Part shown: piece after piece, positions 9,190 to 16,631 of the stretch
How the letters are laid out: the number at the start of each line of letters is the position of its first letter
Numbering within the stretch: position 1 is the first letter of the stretch
From: Yersinia intermedia
Lineage (GTDB): Bacteria; Pseudomonadota; Gammaproteobacteria; Enterobacterales; Enterobacteriaceae
DNA: 64,000 nt
Reading direction: 5' to 3'
Assembly: GCF_900635455.1 (NCBI RefSeq)
Contig: NZ_LR134116.1
Span: 1,736,001 to 1,800,000, forward strand
Made by a program: the position numbers and the translations under genes
The notes under the pieces: model-generated
Database searches by the model: none
What the model saw: only the letters and a program-made list of their open reading frames with translations
Told to the model about the DNA's origin: nothing

Positions 9190-9921
9190 TCAGTTTGGGA
9201 ACCACTTATCATTGATAGCTTTATATGTTCCGTCAGCTTTAACGGCATCAATGGCTTTATTCAATTTCTCCAACAATGCAGTGTTATCCGGGCGTACCGC
9301 AATACCAAGGCCCGTGCCAAAGTATTGAGGGTCGGTCACATGTTCGCCAACTGATGCCAGGTTCGGGTTGGTTTTCAGCCACTCATTCACTACCGCAGTA
9401 TCACCAAACACCCCATCAATACGGCCATTTTTCAGGTCAATGATGGCATTCTGGTAGCTGTCATAAGCCACGGTCTGAATTTCAGGATGTTTGTCCTGCA
9501 AATACTTCTGATGAGTGGTGCCATTTTCCATCCCGATTTTCTTGCCTTTCAGATCGGCAAAAGAACTGAATTTACCTTTTGGTGCAATCACAATGGCGGA
9601 GTTTGCATAGTAAGGTTGGGTGAACGCGACCTGCTTGCTACGCTCAGGGGTGATATCCATGCCGGAAATGACGGCATCATAACGTTTGAATTTCAGCGCC
9701 GGGATGAGGCTATCAAAAGCCTGATTGGTGAAGGTACATTTGGCCTCCATTTGTTTACACAACGCTTTTGCCAGGTCCATATCGAAGCCGACGATTTCGT
9801 TATTGGCATCCATTGATTCAAATGGCGGATAGGTGGCTGAGGCAGCAAAACGAATAGTTTCTGCGGCAGTCGCGCTGAAAACCATACCACTTAGCAGGGT
9901 TGCCAATAGTAACTTTTTCAT
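9190..9921 (-). CDS. artJ: arginine-binding periplasmic protein ArtJ
   Basis: A 243-residue substrate-binding protein of the polar amino acid family. Signal peptide MKKLLLATLLSGMVFSATA, then AETIRFAASATYPPFESMDA. The motif GFDMDLAKALCKQM and the paired NGRIDGVFGDTAVV are typical of ArtJ/ArtI. It binds L-arginine in the periplasm for the ArtQMP transporter. In E. coli artJ is a separate ArgR-repressed unit, and a tandem ArgR operator lies upstream here (10042-10080). It is paralogous to ArtI at 16632-17363. It is separated from the rest of the art genes by a four-gene insert. Confidence 0.95.
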   Translation of the reverse strand: MKKLLLATLLSGMVFSATAAETIRFAASATYPPFESMDANNEIVGFDMDLAKALCKQMEAKCTFTNQAFDSLIPALKFKRYDAVISGMDITPERSKQVAFTQPYYANSAIVIAPKGKFSSFADLKGKKIGMENGTTHQKYLQDKHPEIQTVAYDSYQNAIIDLKNGRIDGVFGDTAVVNEWLKTNPNLASVGEHVTDPQYFGTGLGIAVRPDNTALLEKLNKAIDAVKADGTYKAINDKWFPN

Positions 9922-10041
9922 GCTTAAACTCCTGTCTGAATTATTTTAAATAAAATGAGCCATTAGTTATTGATTTTATTATAACTGGTGATTTTTCATC
10001 ACGATTTATTCGGATGAATCATGGTATTCACATTGCCATTT

Positions 10042-10080
10042 TATGAATTTATATGCAAGTAATGTGATTAAAAATTTAAT
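10042..10080 (-). promoter_or_regulatory. tandem ArgR operator (ARG boxes) of artJ
   Basis: Two ARG-box matches: TGAATTTATATGCA (10044-10057; 13 of 14 against TGAATWWWWATTCA) and TGATTAAAAATTTA (10065-10078; 12 of 14). They start exactly 21 bp apart, the usual 18-bp box plus 3-bp spacing. A TATAAA on the minus strand overlaps the first box and may be the artJ -10. Known: E. coli artJ is repressed by ArgR with arginine. Confidence 0.75.
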
Positions 10081-10343
10081 TTTATTTTTAGGCGAGAAGG
10101 AGAGGAGAAGGTTAAAGAGCAGGGTGTTCAAGTTCGGCTGACATGAGATCGGATCTGTTTTCGGTTGATCTTCGTTTTGTACCCACCGGGTGTTAGCAAC
10201 CTCAACCGGGCCGGAGGGCAGGCTGGCCCTCTTGCACCAGTAGCATGCGCGCAATTCGCCGTACCCTCCGGCAGCCGTTGGCCTTATCTAGCCTCGCGTA
10301 AATCATTAATGTAAGAGTGACCTTACGTTTGGAAAGTTAGCGA
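10081..10343. other. unassigned segment between artJ promoter and the inserted operon
   Basis: About 260 bases that I cannot assign. It is more GC-rich than the AT-rich artJ promoter beside it. The minus strand has an open frame of 82 codons (10006-10254) containing CKRASLPSGPVEVANTRWVQ, but it runs into the artJ operator, has no clear ribosome site and matches no family I recognise. It may be a remnant left by the insertion event. A short inverted motif GGTCACTCTTACA / TGTAAGAGTGACC around 10310 is part of ordinary AT-rich sequence. Confidence 0.3.
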
Positions 10344-10383
10344 ATAATAAAAAGGTGCTACTCCAAAAATGAAAAGCACCCTT
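10344..10383 (-). terminator. intrinsic terminator of the lactone-catabolic operon
   Basis: On the minus strand GGTGCT...AGCACC (arms at 10375-10380 and 10354-10359) is followed by TTTTTATTATT, about 50 bp after the lactonase stop codon. Confidence 0.8.
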
Positions 10384-10430
10384 AATTCAGCGTTGGTGAT
10401 CAATATTCACTGTGCGTGACAACAACCACA

Positions 10431-11222
10431 TCAATCGTAGTATTCAGGCGCGTGCCTGAACGTTTGCCAGGCATCCGGGTCATGGCCTGTCACCACTTGC
10501 GCACTTGTGCGGCTAGCCAACATGCGCATCTTCTGCACCGAACGCACCGTCTCAACGGCTGAGGACATAAATCCTGGCAGAGCTTTTTCTTCCCAGTGAT
10601 CCGTGGTGTATGCTGCATCAATAGTCAGTAGCATCGGACCTGAGTTGGGCAAGGTGACCAGTATTGACTGATGCCCAGGCGAATGGCCGGGTGTAAATAC
10701 TGTTTTCAGCGTACCGTCGCCATAGATATCATAAAAATCATTGTTTTCGCCTTCCAGAAACGCCCATTTCAGACCCGGCCGGTCAAAGTCGTTTCTGATA
10801 TAGCCTCCCGCAGCAAACCAGTCAGGAGTAAAGGCATACTCGTACTCACGGCGCTGAACGATGTGTGTCGCATTGGGGAATCGGCCAATCGCACCGGTAT
10901 GATCAAGATGCAAGTGCGACTGCAAGACATACCGGATATCTTCGGGATTGATCCCCATTTTTTTAAGCTGCGCTACACAGCCCTCATCTTCACGCATTAC
11001 CGGCCAATAAACCTCGGTAATCCCGCCCCAATACCCTTTGGGATCAGTGGCGGTTTCGACAGCATTCCCGCCATCAATCAGCGTGTGACCATCAGGATGG
11101 GTCAGCAGGAAGAACGGGACAGGGATTTCATAATCCGCTCCACCTCCTTGATTCATTTTGATATTGTGGACTTTGCACTTCAGCGAGCCAGTTTGAAACA
11201 TATACAAGCGAATATCGGTCAT
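10431..11222 (-). CDS. blcC: AttM/BlcC-type lactonase (metallo-beta-lactamase fold)
   Basis: A 263-residue hydrolase with the di-zinc motif HLHLDH (H103, H105, D107, H108), H180, D202, Y205 and H247, the ligand and catalytic set of AHL lactonases such as AiiA. From memory the sequence tracks Agrobacterium AttM/BlcC closely from the first residues (MTDIRLYM, KCKVHNIKMNQG, IGRFPNATHIVQR, TGHDPDAW). Known for that family: hydrolysis of gamma-butyrolactone to 4-hydroxybutyrate, and of N-acyl-homoserine lactones, quenching quorum sensing. Last gene of the operon, 49 bp after the alcohol dehydrogenase gene. It is cytoplasmic, with no signal peptide. The symbol is by homology and gene context; the in vivo substrate is inferred. 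Confidence 0.88.
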   Translation of the reverse strand: MTDIRLYMFQTGSLKCKVHNIKMNQGGGADYEIPVPFFLLTHPDGHTLIDGGNAVETATDPKGYWGGITEVYWPVMREDEGCVAQLKKMGINPEDIRYVLQSHLHLDHTGAIGRFPNATHIVQRREYEYAFTPDWFAAGGYIRNDFDRPGLKWAFLEGENNDFYDIYGDGTLKTVFTPGHSPGHQSILVTLPNSGPMLLTIDAAYTTDHWEEKALPGFMSSAVETVRSVQKMRMLASRTSAQVVTGHDPDAWQTFRHAPEYYD

Positions 11223-11271
11223 TTTATTCTATCCTTTCACGTTTCACTTCGTAGGGTATTGGCGATGACGA

Positions 11272-12438
11272 TCAAAAAGCTTCCTGGTAAAGCGCCAAAG
11301 CATCAGCCTCTTTTACCTCGACCGGATTATTGGTCAGAAGACGGGTCTGTTTCATCGCATCTGAGGCTAGCAACGCCAGCGTATCCTCTTTCACCCCGAC
11401 GTCGCGCAAACGTCTCGGCGCACCGCTTTCATCCATGATGCTGATCATTGCATCAATAAACGCGTTGCAACGCGTCTGTACATCTCCTTCTCCGCCCACA
11501 TTGAGTACGTCGGCCAGTTCCGCATATAACAGTGCCGCAGCTTTAGCGTTGTAACGCAATACAGCTCCAAGCATCAGTGCATTAGAGAGGCCGTGGGGAA
11601 TGTGATAATGGCCGCCAAGTGGATAGGCCAGTGCATGTACCGCCGCGACCGGCGAATTGGCGAAAGCCTGGCCGGCCAGTGTTGCGCCCAATAGAATGGC
11701 TTCGCGGGCCTCTCGGTTCGAACCGTCACGACAGGCGGTGACCAGATGTTTATAAATCAGGCGTAATGCTTCTCGAGCCAACGCATCGGATATCGGATTT
11801 TTTTTGTGCTTACTGGTGTATGACTCAATTGCGTGCACCATCGCATCAATACCCGTTGCTGCGGTGTGTGTCGCAGGTAATCCGACGGTTAACTCCGCAT
11901 CCAGTAAAACCAAATCACAATAGAGCTGGCGAGCAACTACACCCATCTTGGTTGTTTCACCTGTAGTAAGGATCGCAATATTGGTCACCTCCGATCCCGT
12001 ACCCGCGGTTGTTGGGATCTGCACCAGAGGTAATCGTTCGCCCTGAACATTATCAATACCGTACAACCCGCTGAGACCCTGTTCTGACTGAGCCAGAATT
12101 GCCACCAGTTTTGCCACATCTAGCGAAGAACCGCCGCCAAGACCAATCACGATATCGATGTGCTGATCCTGTGCAAGACGCGCGGCGTCAAGGACAATGG
12201 CTTCCGGTGGGTCAGCGATAACCCGGTCGAAAACCACCACATCGAAACCGTAGTCGCGTAGACTTTTTTCCACAGGCCGCAACAAGCCTGCTTTGACCAG
12301 CCCTCCATCCGTTACGATCAGTGCTTTACGGGCGGTAAAACGGCCTGACAGGATCTCGCCCAGGCGTTGTGCGCCTGACCATTCCACCAATATTGATGGT
12401 ACTGTTCTGAATTCAAAGGGTTGCATAGCATTTGACAT
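11272..12438 (-). CDS. blcB: iron-type alcohol dehydrogenase, probable 4-hydroxybutyrate dehydrogenase (BlcB/AttL-like)
   Basis: A 388-residue group III (iron-dependent) alcohol dehydrogenase. NAD-binding GGGSSLD (101-107), TTAGTGSE (143-150), and metal ligands D198, H202, H268 and H282, the same spacing pattern as E. coli FucO. Its place between a succinic semialdehyde dehydrogenase-like gene and a butyrolactonase-like gene indicates oxidation of 4-hydroxybutyrate to succinic semialdehyde, as for Agrobacterium BlcB/AttL. It begins 61 bp after the dehydrogenase stop codon. Substrate is inferred from context; the fold and metal site are seen directly. Maleylacetate reductases share the fold but would not fit these neighbours. 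Confidence 0.82.
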   Translation of the reverse strand: MSNAMQPFEFRTVPSILVEWSGAQRLGEILSGRFTARKALIVTDGGLVKAGLLRPVEKSLRDYGFDVVVFDRVIADPPEAIVLDAARLAQDQHIDIVIGLGGGSSLDVAKLVAILAQSEQGLSGLYGIDNVQGERLPLVQIPTTAGTGSEVTNIAILTTGETTKMGVVARQLYCDLVLLDAELTVGLPATHTAATGIDAMVHAIESYTSKHKKNPISDALAREALRLIYKHLVTACRDGSNREAREAILLGATLAGQAFANSPVAAVHALAYPLGGHYHIPHGLSNALMLGAVLRYNAKAAALLYAELADVLNVGGEGDVQTRCNAFIDAMISIMDESGAPRRLRDVGVKEDTLALLASDAMKQTRLLTNNPVEVKEADALALYQEAF

Positions 12439-12499
12439 AATACTTTCCCTCTTTCCTGGTGAATTAACATGTGTGAGTTTTAATAGTAAAACGCGGTGC

Positions 12500-13954
12500 T
12501 CACCCTACCGATGTGCAGAAATATTTGATCTCAAGGTATTCGTCGATACCGTATTTTGAGCCTTCTCTGCCGATCCCTGACTGCTTCATTCCTCCAAATG
12601 GCGCGACTTCGTTGGAGATAAGTCCGGTGTTATGACCCACCATGCCGTACTCCAGCGCCTCCGCGACCCGCCACATTCTTTTGCTGTTTTCGGTAAAGAA
12701 ATAAGCTGCCAGACCGAATTCAGTGTCATTGGCCATTGCCACCGCCTCTTCTTCTGTATCAAAACGGAACAGCGGCGCAACCGGGCCGAAAGTCTCTTCC
12801 CGCGCAATAAGCATGTTACGAGTGACGTTGACAATCACCGTTGGCTCAACAAACAGCCCACCGGAGACATGCCGATTGCCGCCTACTAATATCTCCCCCC
12901 CTTTATTTTTTGCATCCTGAATGTGGCTCTCGACTTTAGCCACCGCATCTTCGTCAATCAGCGGGCCAACCTGAACACCTTCATTAACGCCGTTACCTAC
13001 AGTCAAGCCTCTGACACGCTCCACCAGGCGCTGTGCAAACCGGTCGTAGATACCGGACTGCACCAGAAAACGGTTGGTACATACACAGGTTTGACCGGCA
13101 TTGCGGAACTTGGATTGCACTGCACCGTCAACTGCGGCTTCAATATCCGCATCATCAAAGACGATAAATGGCGCGTTACCCCCCAGTTCCAGCGACACAC
13201 GTTTCAGCGTTGGCGCGCATTGTGCCATCAACAAGCGCCCAATCGGCGTTGAACCGGTGAACGAGAGTTTTCTGACCACATCGCTTTTCGTCAACTCGCC
13301 GCCAATGATTTTTGCATCGCCCGTGACGATTTGCAGAACACCCGCCGGGATCCCCGCACGTATTGCCAGTTCGCCTAACGCTAATGCGGTCAAGGGGGTT
13401 TGTTCTGCTGGTTTGACGATCATTACGCAGCCCGCAGCCAGCGCAGGCGCGGCTTTACGGGTGATCATCGCCGCAGGGAAATTCCAAGGGGTAATTGCTG
13501 CGCAAACGCCAACTGGTTGTTTTAGTACCACCAGTCGCTTATCGGCTTGTGGCGAGGGGATCACGTCGCCGTAACTACGTTTGCCCTCTTCGGCAAACCA
13601 GTCAATAAATGACGCGGCATACGCCACTTCCCCACGGGATTCTGCGAGGGGTTTACCTTGCTCAGCAGTTATGATGGCGGCAAGATCAGCACTGTTTTCA
13701 GTGATAAGATCAAACCAACGACGCAATACCACGCAGCGCTCTTTGGCGGTTTTCTCACGCCAGAGTAAAAAAGCTTGCTGCGCGGCGGAGATAGCTTCTT
13801 CGATAGCGGCCTGTTCAAGCAGGGGAACATTGGCTACTATCTCGTCAGTGGCTGGGTTCGTGACTGGATATGTTGCGCCGTCAGCGGCAGAACGCCATTC
13901 TCCGGCGAGCAGGCAGGTTTCCTTTAACAACGATGGATCGCGTAAATCGAGCAT
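12500..13954 (-). CDS. blcA: succinic semialdehyde dehydrogenase (BlcA/AttK, GabD-like)
   Basis: A 484-residue NAD(P)-dependent aldehyde dehydrogenase: ITPWNFP (154-160), FTGSTPIGR (232-240), catalytic base in LELGGN (E256), nucleophile C290 in NAGQTC followed by C292, and EETFGPVAPLF near the C-terminus. Length matches GabD (482). The paired Cys-x-Cys is also found in succinic semialdehyde dehydrogenases. It would oxidise succinic semialdehyde to succinate, feeding the TCA cycle. The start MLDLRDPSLL at 13954 is chosen because AGGAGGGG lies just upstream; a longer frame to 14032 would cross the operator. First gene of the operon. Confidence 0.85.
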   Translation of the reverse strand: MLDLRDPSLLKETCLLAGEWRSAADGATYPVTNPATDEIVANVPLLEQAAIEEAISAAQQAFLLWREKTAKERCVVLRRWFDLITENSADLAAIITAEQGKPLAESRGEVAYAASFIDWFAEEGKRSYGDVIPSPQADKRLVVLKQPVGVCAAITPWNFPAAMITRKAAPALAAGCVMIVKPAEQTPLTALALGELAIRAGIPAGVLQIVTGDAKIIGGELTKSDVVRKLSFTGSTPIGRLLMAQCAPTLKRVSLELGGNAPFIVFDDADIEAAVDGAVQSKFRNAGQTCVCTNRFLVQSGIYDRFAQRLVERVRGLTVGNGVNEGVQVGPLIDEDAVAKVESHIQDAKNKGGEILVGGNRHVSGGLFVEPTVIVNVTRNMLIAREETFGPVAPLFRFDTEEEAVAMANDTEFGLAAYFFTENSKRMWRVAEALEYGMVGHNTGLISNEVAPFGGMKQSGIGREGSKYGIDEYLEIKYFCTSVG

Positions 13955-13989
13955 GTTTCCCCTCCTTCTACAGGAATTTATATTTGTAA

Positions 13990-14024
13990 GTTCAGTATAT
14001 TGAACTAAATTCACTATATTGAAT
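13990..14024. promoter_or_regulatory. double-palindrome operator of the lactone-catabolic operon
   Basis: Two 16-bp palindromes, GTTCAGTATATTGAAC (13990-14005) and ATTCACTATATTGAAT (14009-14024), each with perfect 5-bp arms. The half-sites TTCA/TGAA start at 13991, 14001, 14010 and 14020, so all four face nearly the same side of the helix. They lie between the divergent regulator and dehydrogenase genes. Known: BlcR binds as a tetramer to two inverted repeats at the blcABC promoter. Binding here is inferred. Confidence 0.75.
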
Positions 14025-14052
14025 TGTGGCATGAAAATTAAATAAACGTCAA
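14023..14052 (-). promoter_or_regulatory. candidate promoter of the lactone-catabolic operon
   Basis: On the minus strand TTGACG (14052-14047) lies 18 bp from CACAAT (14028-14023), a good -35 with a mediocre -10 that overlaps the operator. This arrangement would suit repression. Tentative. Confidence 0.4.
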
Positions 14053-14075
14053 ATTATTGTTAAAAAGTGAGATCC

Positions 14076-14864
14076 ATGTCGAAAAATACAGAGACAGAGA
14101 CGTCCGGGAACAGTGCGCCTGCATTACGCCGCGCCATTCTGATTCTAGATGCAGTAAGCGAGCATCCTACTCCCCCGACTTTTACTGAGATCGTGACAAT
14201 ACTCGGTCTGCCTAAAAGCTCTGCACATGGCCTATGTGCCGCGCTGGTGGATTTGGGGATGTTAATTCGTACCGACGCTGGAACCTATCGAGTTGGGGGG
14301 CGGGTGATGAATTGGGCTAACGCCTTTCTTGGCCAGACCGATCTGGTCGAGGAATTCCAGCGACTCCTGCAAGAACGGCGTGAACTGAGTGATTTCACTG
14401 TCACCATGACGGTATTAGATGGTCAGCAGGTGGTTTATGTTGCCTGTTCCAACAGCAAGGCCGCGTTGGGGTTTACATTTCGGATTGGAATGCGTCTCCC
14501 CGTGCCCTTTACGGCAACGGGCAAAGCGATTCTCAGTACTTTTAATGATGAGGATATCCGCCGCCGCTTTGAAACTGGCTGGCCTCAGTTGCTCACGGCT
14601 CACAGCGTGGCGTCACTCCCGGCACTTTTACAGGAATTAACACTCGTCCGCCAACGAGGCTACTCGGTAGATGATGGGCAGATCCGTGAAGGGATGTTTT
14701 GTATTGGAGCCCCAGTATATGATTTTTCAGGTCAAGTGGTGGCTGGTCTGGCCGTGAGTATGTTAGAACAAGAAGCGACAGAATCAACCATCGAGACTAT
14801 CGGCAGTAAACTGGTGGATATTGCCGCTTCCCTTTCGGCCAGATTGGGGAATCGTCGCGTTTAA
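14076..14864 (+). CDS. blcR: IclR-family transcriptional regulator (BlcR/AttJ-like)
   Basis: A 262-residue regulator: N-terminal winged helix-turn-helix (about 15-75, with TEIVTILGLPKSSAHGLCAA as the recognition region) and a C-terminal IclR effector domain (VTMTVLDGQQVVYVACSN, GMRLPVPFTATGKAIL, ...GYSVDDGQIREGMFCIGAPV). It is divergent from the dehydrogenase gene and shares a 121-bp control region with a double palindrome. By analogy with Agrobacterium BlcR it should repress the operon and release it when 4-hydroxybutyrate or succinic semialdehyde binds. The ATG at 14076 is preferred over a GTG at 14067 because of GTGAG upstream. Family membership is clear; effector is inferred. Confidence 0.82.
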   Translation: MSKNTETETSGNSAPALRRAILILDAVSEHPTPPTFTEIVTILGLPKSSAHGLCAALVDLGMLIRTDAGTYRVGGRVMNWANAFLGQTDLVEEFQRLLQERRELSDFTVTMTVLDGQQVVYVACSNSKAALGFTFRIGMRLPVPFTATGKAILSTFNDEDIRRRFETGWPQLLTAHSVASLPALLQELTLVRQRGYSVDDGQIREGMFCIGAPVYDFSGQVVAGLAVSMLEQEATESTIETIGSKLVDIAASLSARLGNRRV

Positions 14865-15235
14865 CACGAAGGCGATAAGAAGCATAAGCAATGGAGTAGG
14901 GGACTAAAGGTAAGTCGCTCATTTAGGCCGTCTGCCAGTATCCCCTGTTCAGGGAACATAATGTCCATCATTTATGCGGTGCTGACGAAATCTTGGCTTG
15001 TTTGGGTGGGCAGGATAGGATTGCTGGGAACGTGATGGTGATAGCACTACTGAAGATAGTGAGGGCCGGGAAGCCGAGTGCAAGTGCGGATTGTTAAGGC
15101 CCACGGTTATGGGCCTTAACTCAGTTGAGGCTGTCGAGCTAAGATTATCGCTGAACGATTATCAACCGAAAGGTAACTGGTTCAGTCCTAACAACCCAAT
15201 TAGATCACTAAGCCGTAATGGGTTAATAAATAGCG
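14865..15235. other. intergenic region at the right edge of the insert
   Basis: 371 bases between the regulator gene and artM. It holds a strong hairpin (15093-15120). The left part is more GC-rich and shows no coding frame I can support. No attachment site, direct repeat or insertion sequence is recognisable. Confidence 0.4.
15093..15120. terminator. hairpin downstream of artM
   Basis: Perfect 11-bp stem GTTAAGGCCCA / TGGGCCTTAAC with a 6-base loop. It lies 115 bp past the artM stop and about 230 bp past the regulator stop. Neither side has a T run, so it may stabilise transcripts or terminate weakly. Confidence 0.5.
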
Positions 15236-15904
15236 TTAATTCCGCCGCTCAAACGCCAGCGCTCTGCGTTCTACCAACCGCATCAGCAACGTCAGCAAAC
15301 CATTCACGCACAGATAGACAATCCCGGCGGCACCAAACACCATCACGTCATAGGTACGGCCATACATCAGTTGGCTATAGCCCATAACTTCCATCAATGT
15401 GATGGTATAAGCCAGTGAGGTACTTTTAAATACCAAGACCACTTCGTTGGAATAGGATGATAATGCGCGCTTAAAGGCGAATGGCAGTAGGATGCGTAGC
15501 GACTGGGGTTTTGACATCCCCAATGCTTCGCAGGATTGCCACTGACCCGCTGGAATTGCCCTAACTGCACCGTAGAACAGTTGCGTGGTATAGGCCGCAC
15601 TGTTCAATGCCAACGCAATCATTGCGCACAACCAAGGTTGCGACAACAAACTCCATAACCACGGATATTCACGGATAGCAGGGAATTGGCCTGGGCCGTA
15701 ATAGATCAAAAAGATTTGCACCAGCAGCGGGGTGCCGGTGAACAGTGTGATATAAATTTTAACCAGTGGCGTGATAATGGGTGTTTTTAGCGTTAACACA
15801 ATGGTAAACAGCAGTGACAACACCAGTGCCACCAATAGCGATGCAATCGTCAACGTCAGGCTGGTATGCAGCCCTTTAAGGATCTCAGGTAAATATTCCA
15901 GCAT
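15236..15904 (-). CDS. artM: arginine ABC transporter permease ArtM
   Basis: A 222-residue inner-membrane permease of the His/Glu/Gln/Arg family, the same length as E. coli ArtM. The EAA-like loop is CEALGMSKPQSLRILLPFAF near residue 125. It forms the membrane channel with ArtQ. Its ATG overlaps the artQ stop codon by one base, so the two are translationally coupled. Last gene of artPIQM. Confidence 0.95.
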   Translation of the reverse strand: MLEYLPEILKGLHTSLTLTIASLLVALVLSLLFTIVLTLKTPIITPLVKIYITLFTGTPLLVQIFLIYYGPGQFPAIREYPWLWSLLSQPWLCAMIALALNSAAYTTQLFYGAVRAIPAGQWQSCEALGMSKPQSLRILLPFAFKRALSSYSNEVVLVFKSTSLAYTITLMEVMGYSQLMYGRTYDVMVFGAAGIVYLCVNGLLTLLMRLVERRALAFERRN

Positions 15905-16620
15905 CAGGATGGGCTCCGTTCAAAACGAGTGGTACGGAGTTCAATCCATTTGAGCACATACTGGCTCAACAGAGTCACCACCAGATAGATTGCCGCGGCA
16001 ATCACATACCAAGTGAAAGGTTCCTGAGTCCGGGTCGCAATACTTTTGGTTTGTAGCATCAGGTCATTAACGCTGATAAGCGACACCAACGCCGTATCTT
16101 TCAGCAGCACCAACCATTGATTGCCCAAGCCTGGCAAGGCATGACGCCACATCTGCGGCATGATCAAACGGAAGAAGATGGCCGCCTGACTCAAACCCAA
16201 TGCCTGACCGGATTCCCACTGCCCAATAGGTACTGCTTTCAGCGCACCGCGTAAGGTTTGCGAGGCGTAAGCAGAATAGAGCAGGGCGAGTGCGATAACG
16301 CCACACAAGAACGGACTCACCTCAAAATTATCGATATTGAGCTTAATGGGTAGCTCAAACAGATAAAGATTCAGGGTAAAACCGTCTGACAGCATCATCA
16401 GCAATTGGGAGGAACCGAAATAGATAAACAGAACCACCAGAATCTCCGGTAGCCCGCGCAAAATGGTGACCCAGCCGGTAGTCAGGTAGCTGACCACTTT
16501 CACCCGTGATGATTCACAGACGGCAAACAGCATCGCCAGAACCAGACCGAGGGCCAGTGCACAAACGGCAAGGCCGACGGTCATACCGGCGGCGCTTGCT
16601 AAAGGTTGAAATTCATTCAT
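15904..16620 (-). CDS. artQ: arginine ABC transporter permease ArtQ
   Basis: A 238-residue permease, identical in length to E. coli ArtQ, with the EAA-like loop [20 protein letters not shown] near residue 140 and about five membrane helices. It partners ArtM. It starts 11 bp after the artI stop codon, within the artPIQM operon. Confidence 0.95.
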   Translation of the reverse strand: MNEFQPLASAAGMTVGLAVCALALGLVLAMLFAVCESSRVKVVSYLTTGWVTILRGLPEILVVLFIYFGSSQLLMMLSDGFTLNLYLFELPIKLNIDNFEVSPFLCGVIALALLYSAYASQTLRGALKAVPIGQWESGQALGLSQAAIFFRLIMPQMWRHALPGLGNQWLVLLKDTALVSLISVNDLMLQTKSIATRTQEPFTWYVIAAAIYLVVTLLSQYVLKWIELRTTRFERSPS

Positions 16621-16631
16621 GGGTGCTTAGA

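Noticed and set aside
9487..9816. 109-codon plus-strand frame inside artJ
   Set aside because: It is antisense to artJ, has no ribosome site and its sequence is the complement of a conserved protein.
10671..11438. 255-codon plus-strand frame across the lactonase and alcohol dehydrogenase genes
   Set aside because: Long because of codon bias on the other strand; it spans two real genes and matches no family.
13101..14003. Plus-strand frames of 157 and 140 codons over the aldehyde dehydrogenase gene
   Set aside because: Shadows of a well-conserved gene; Ser/Ala-rich translations with no motif.
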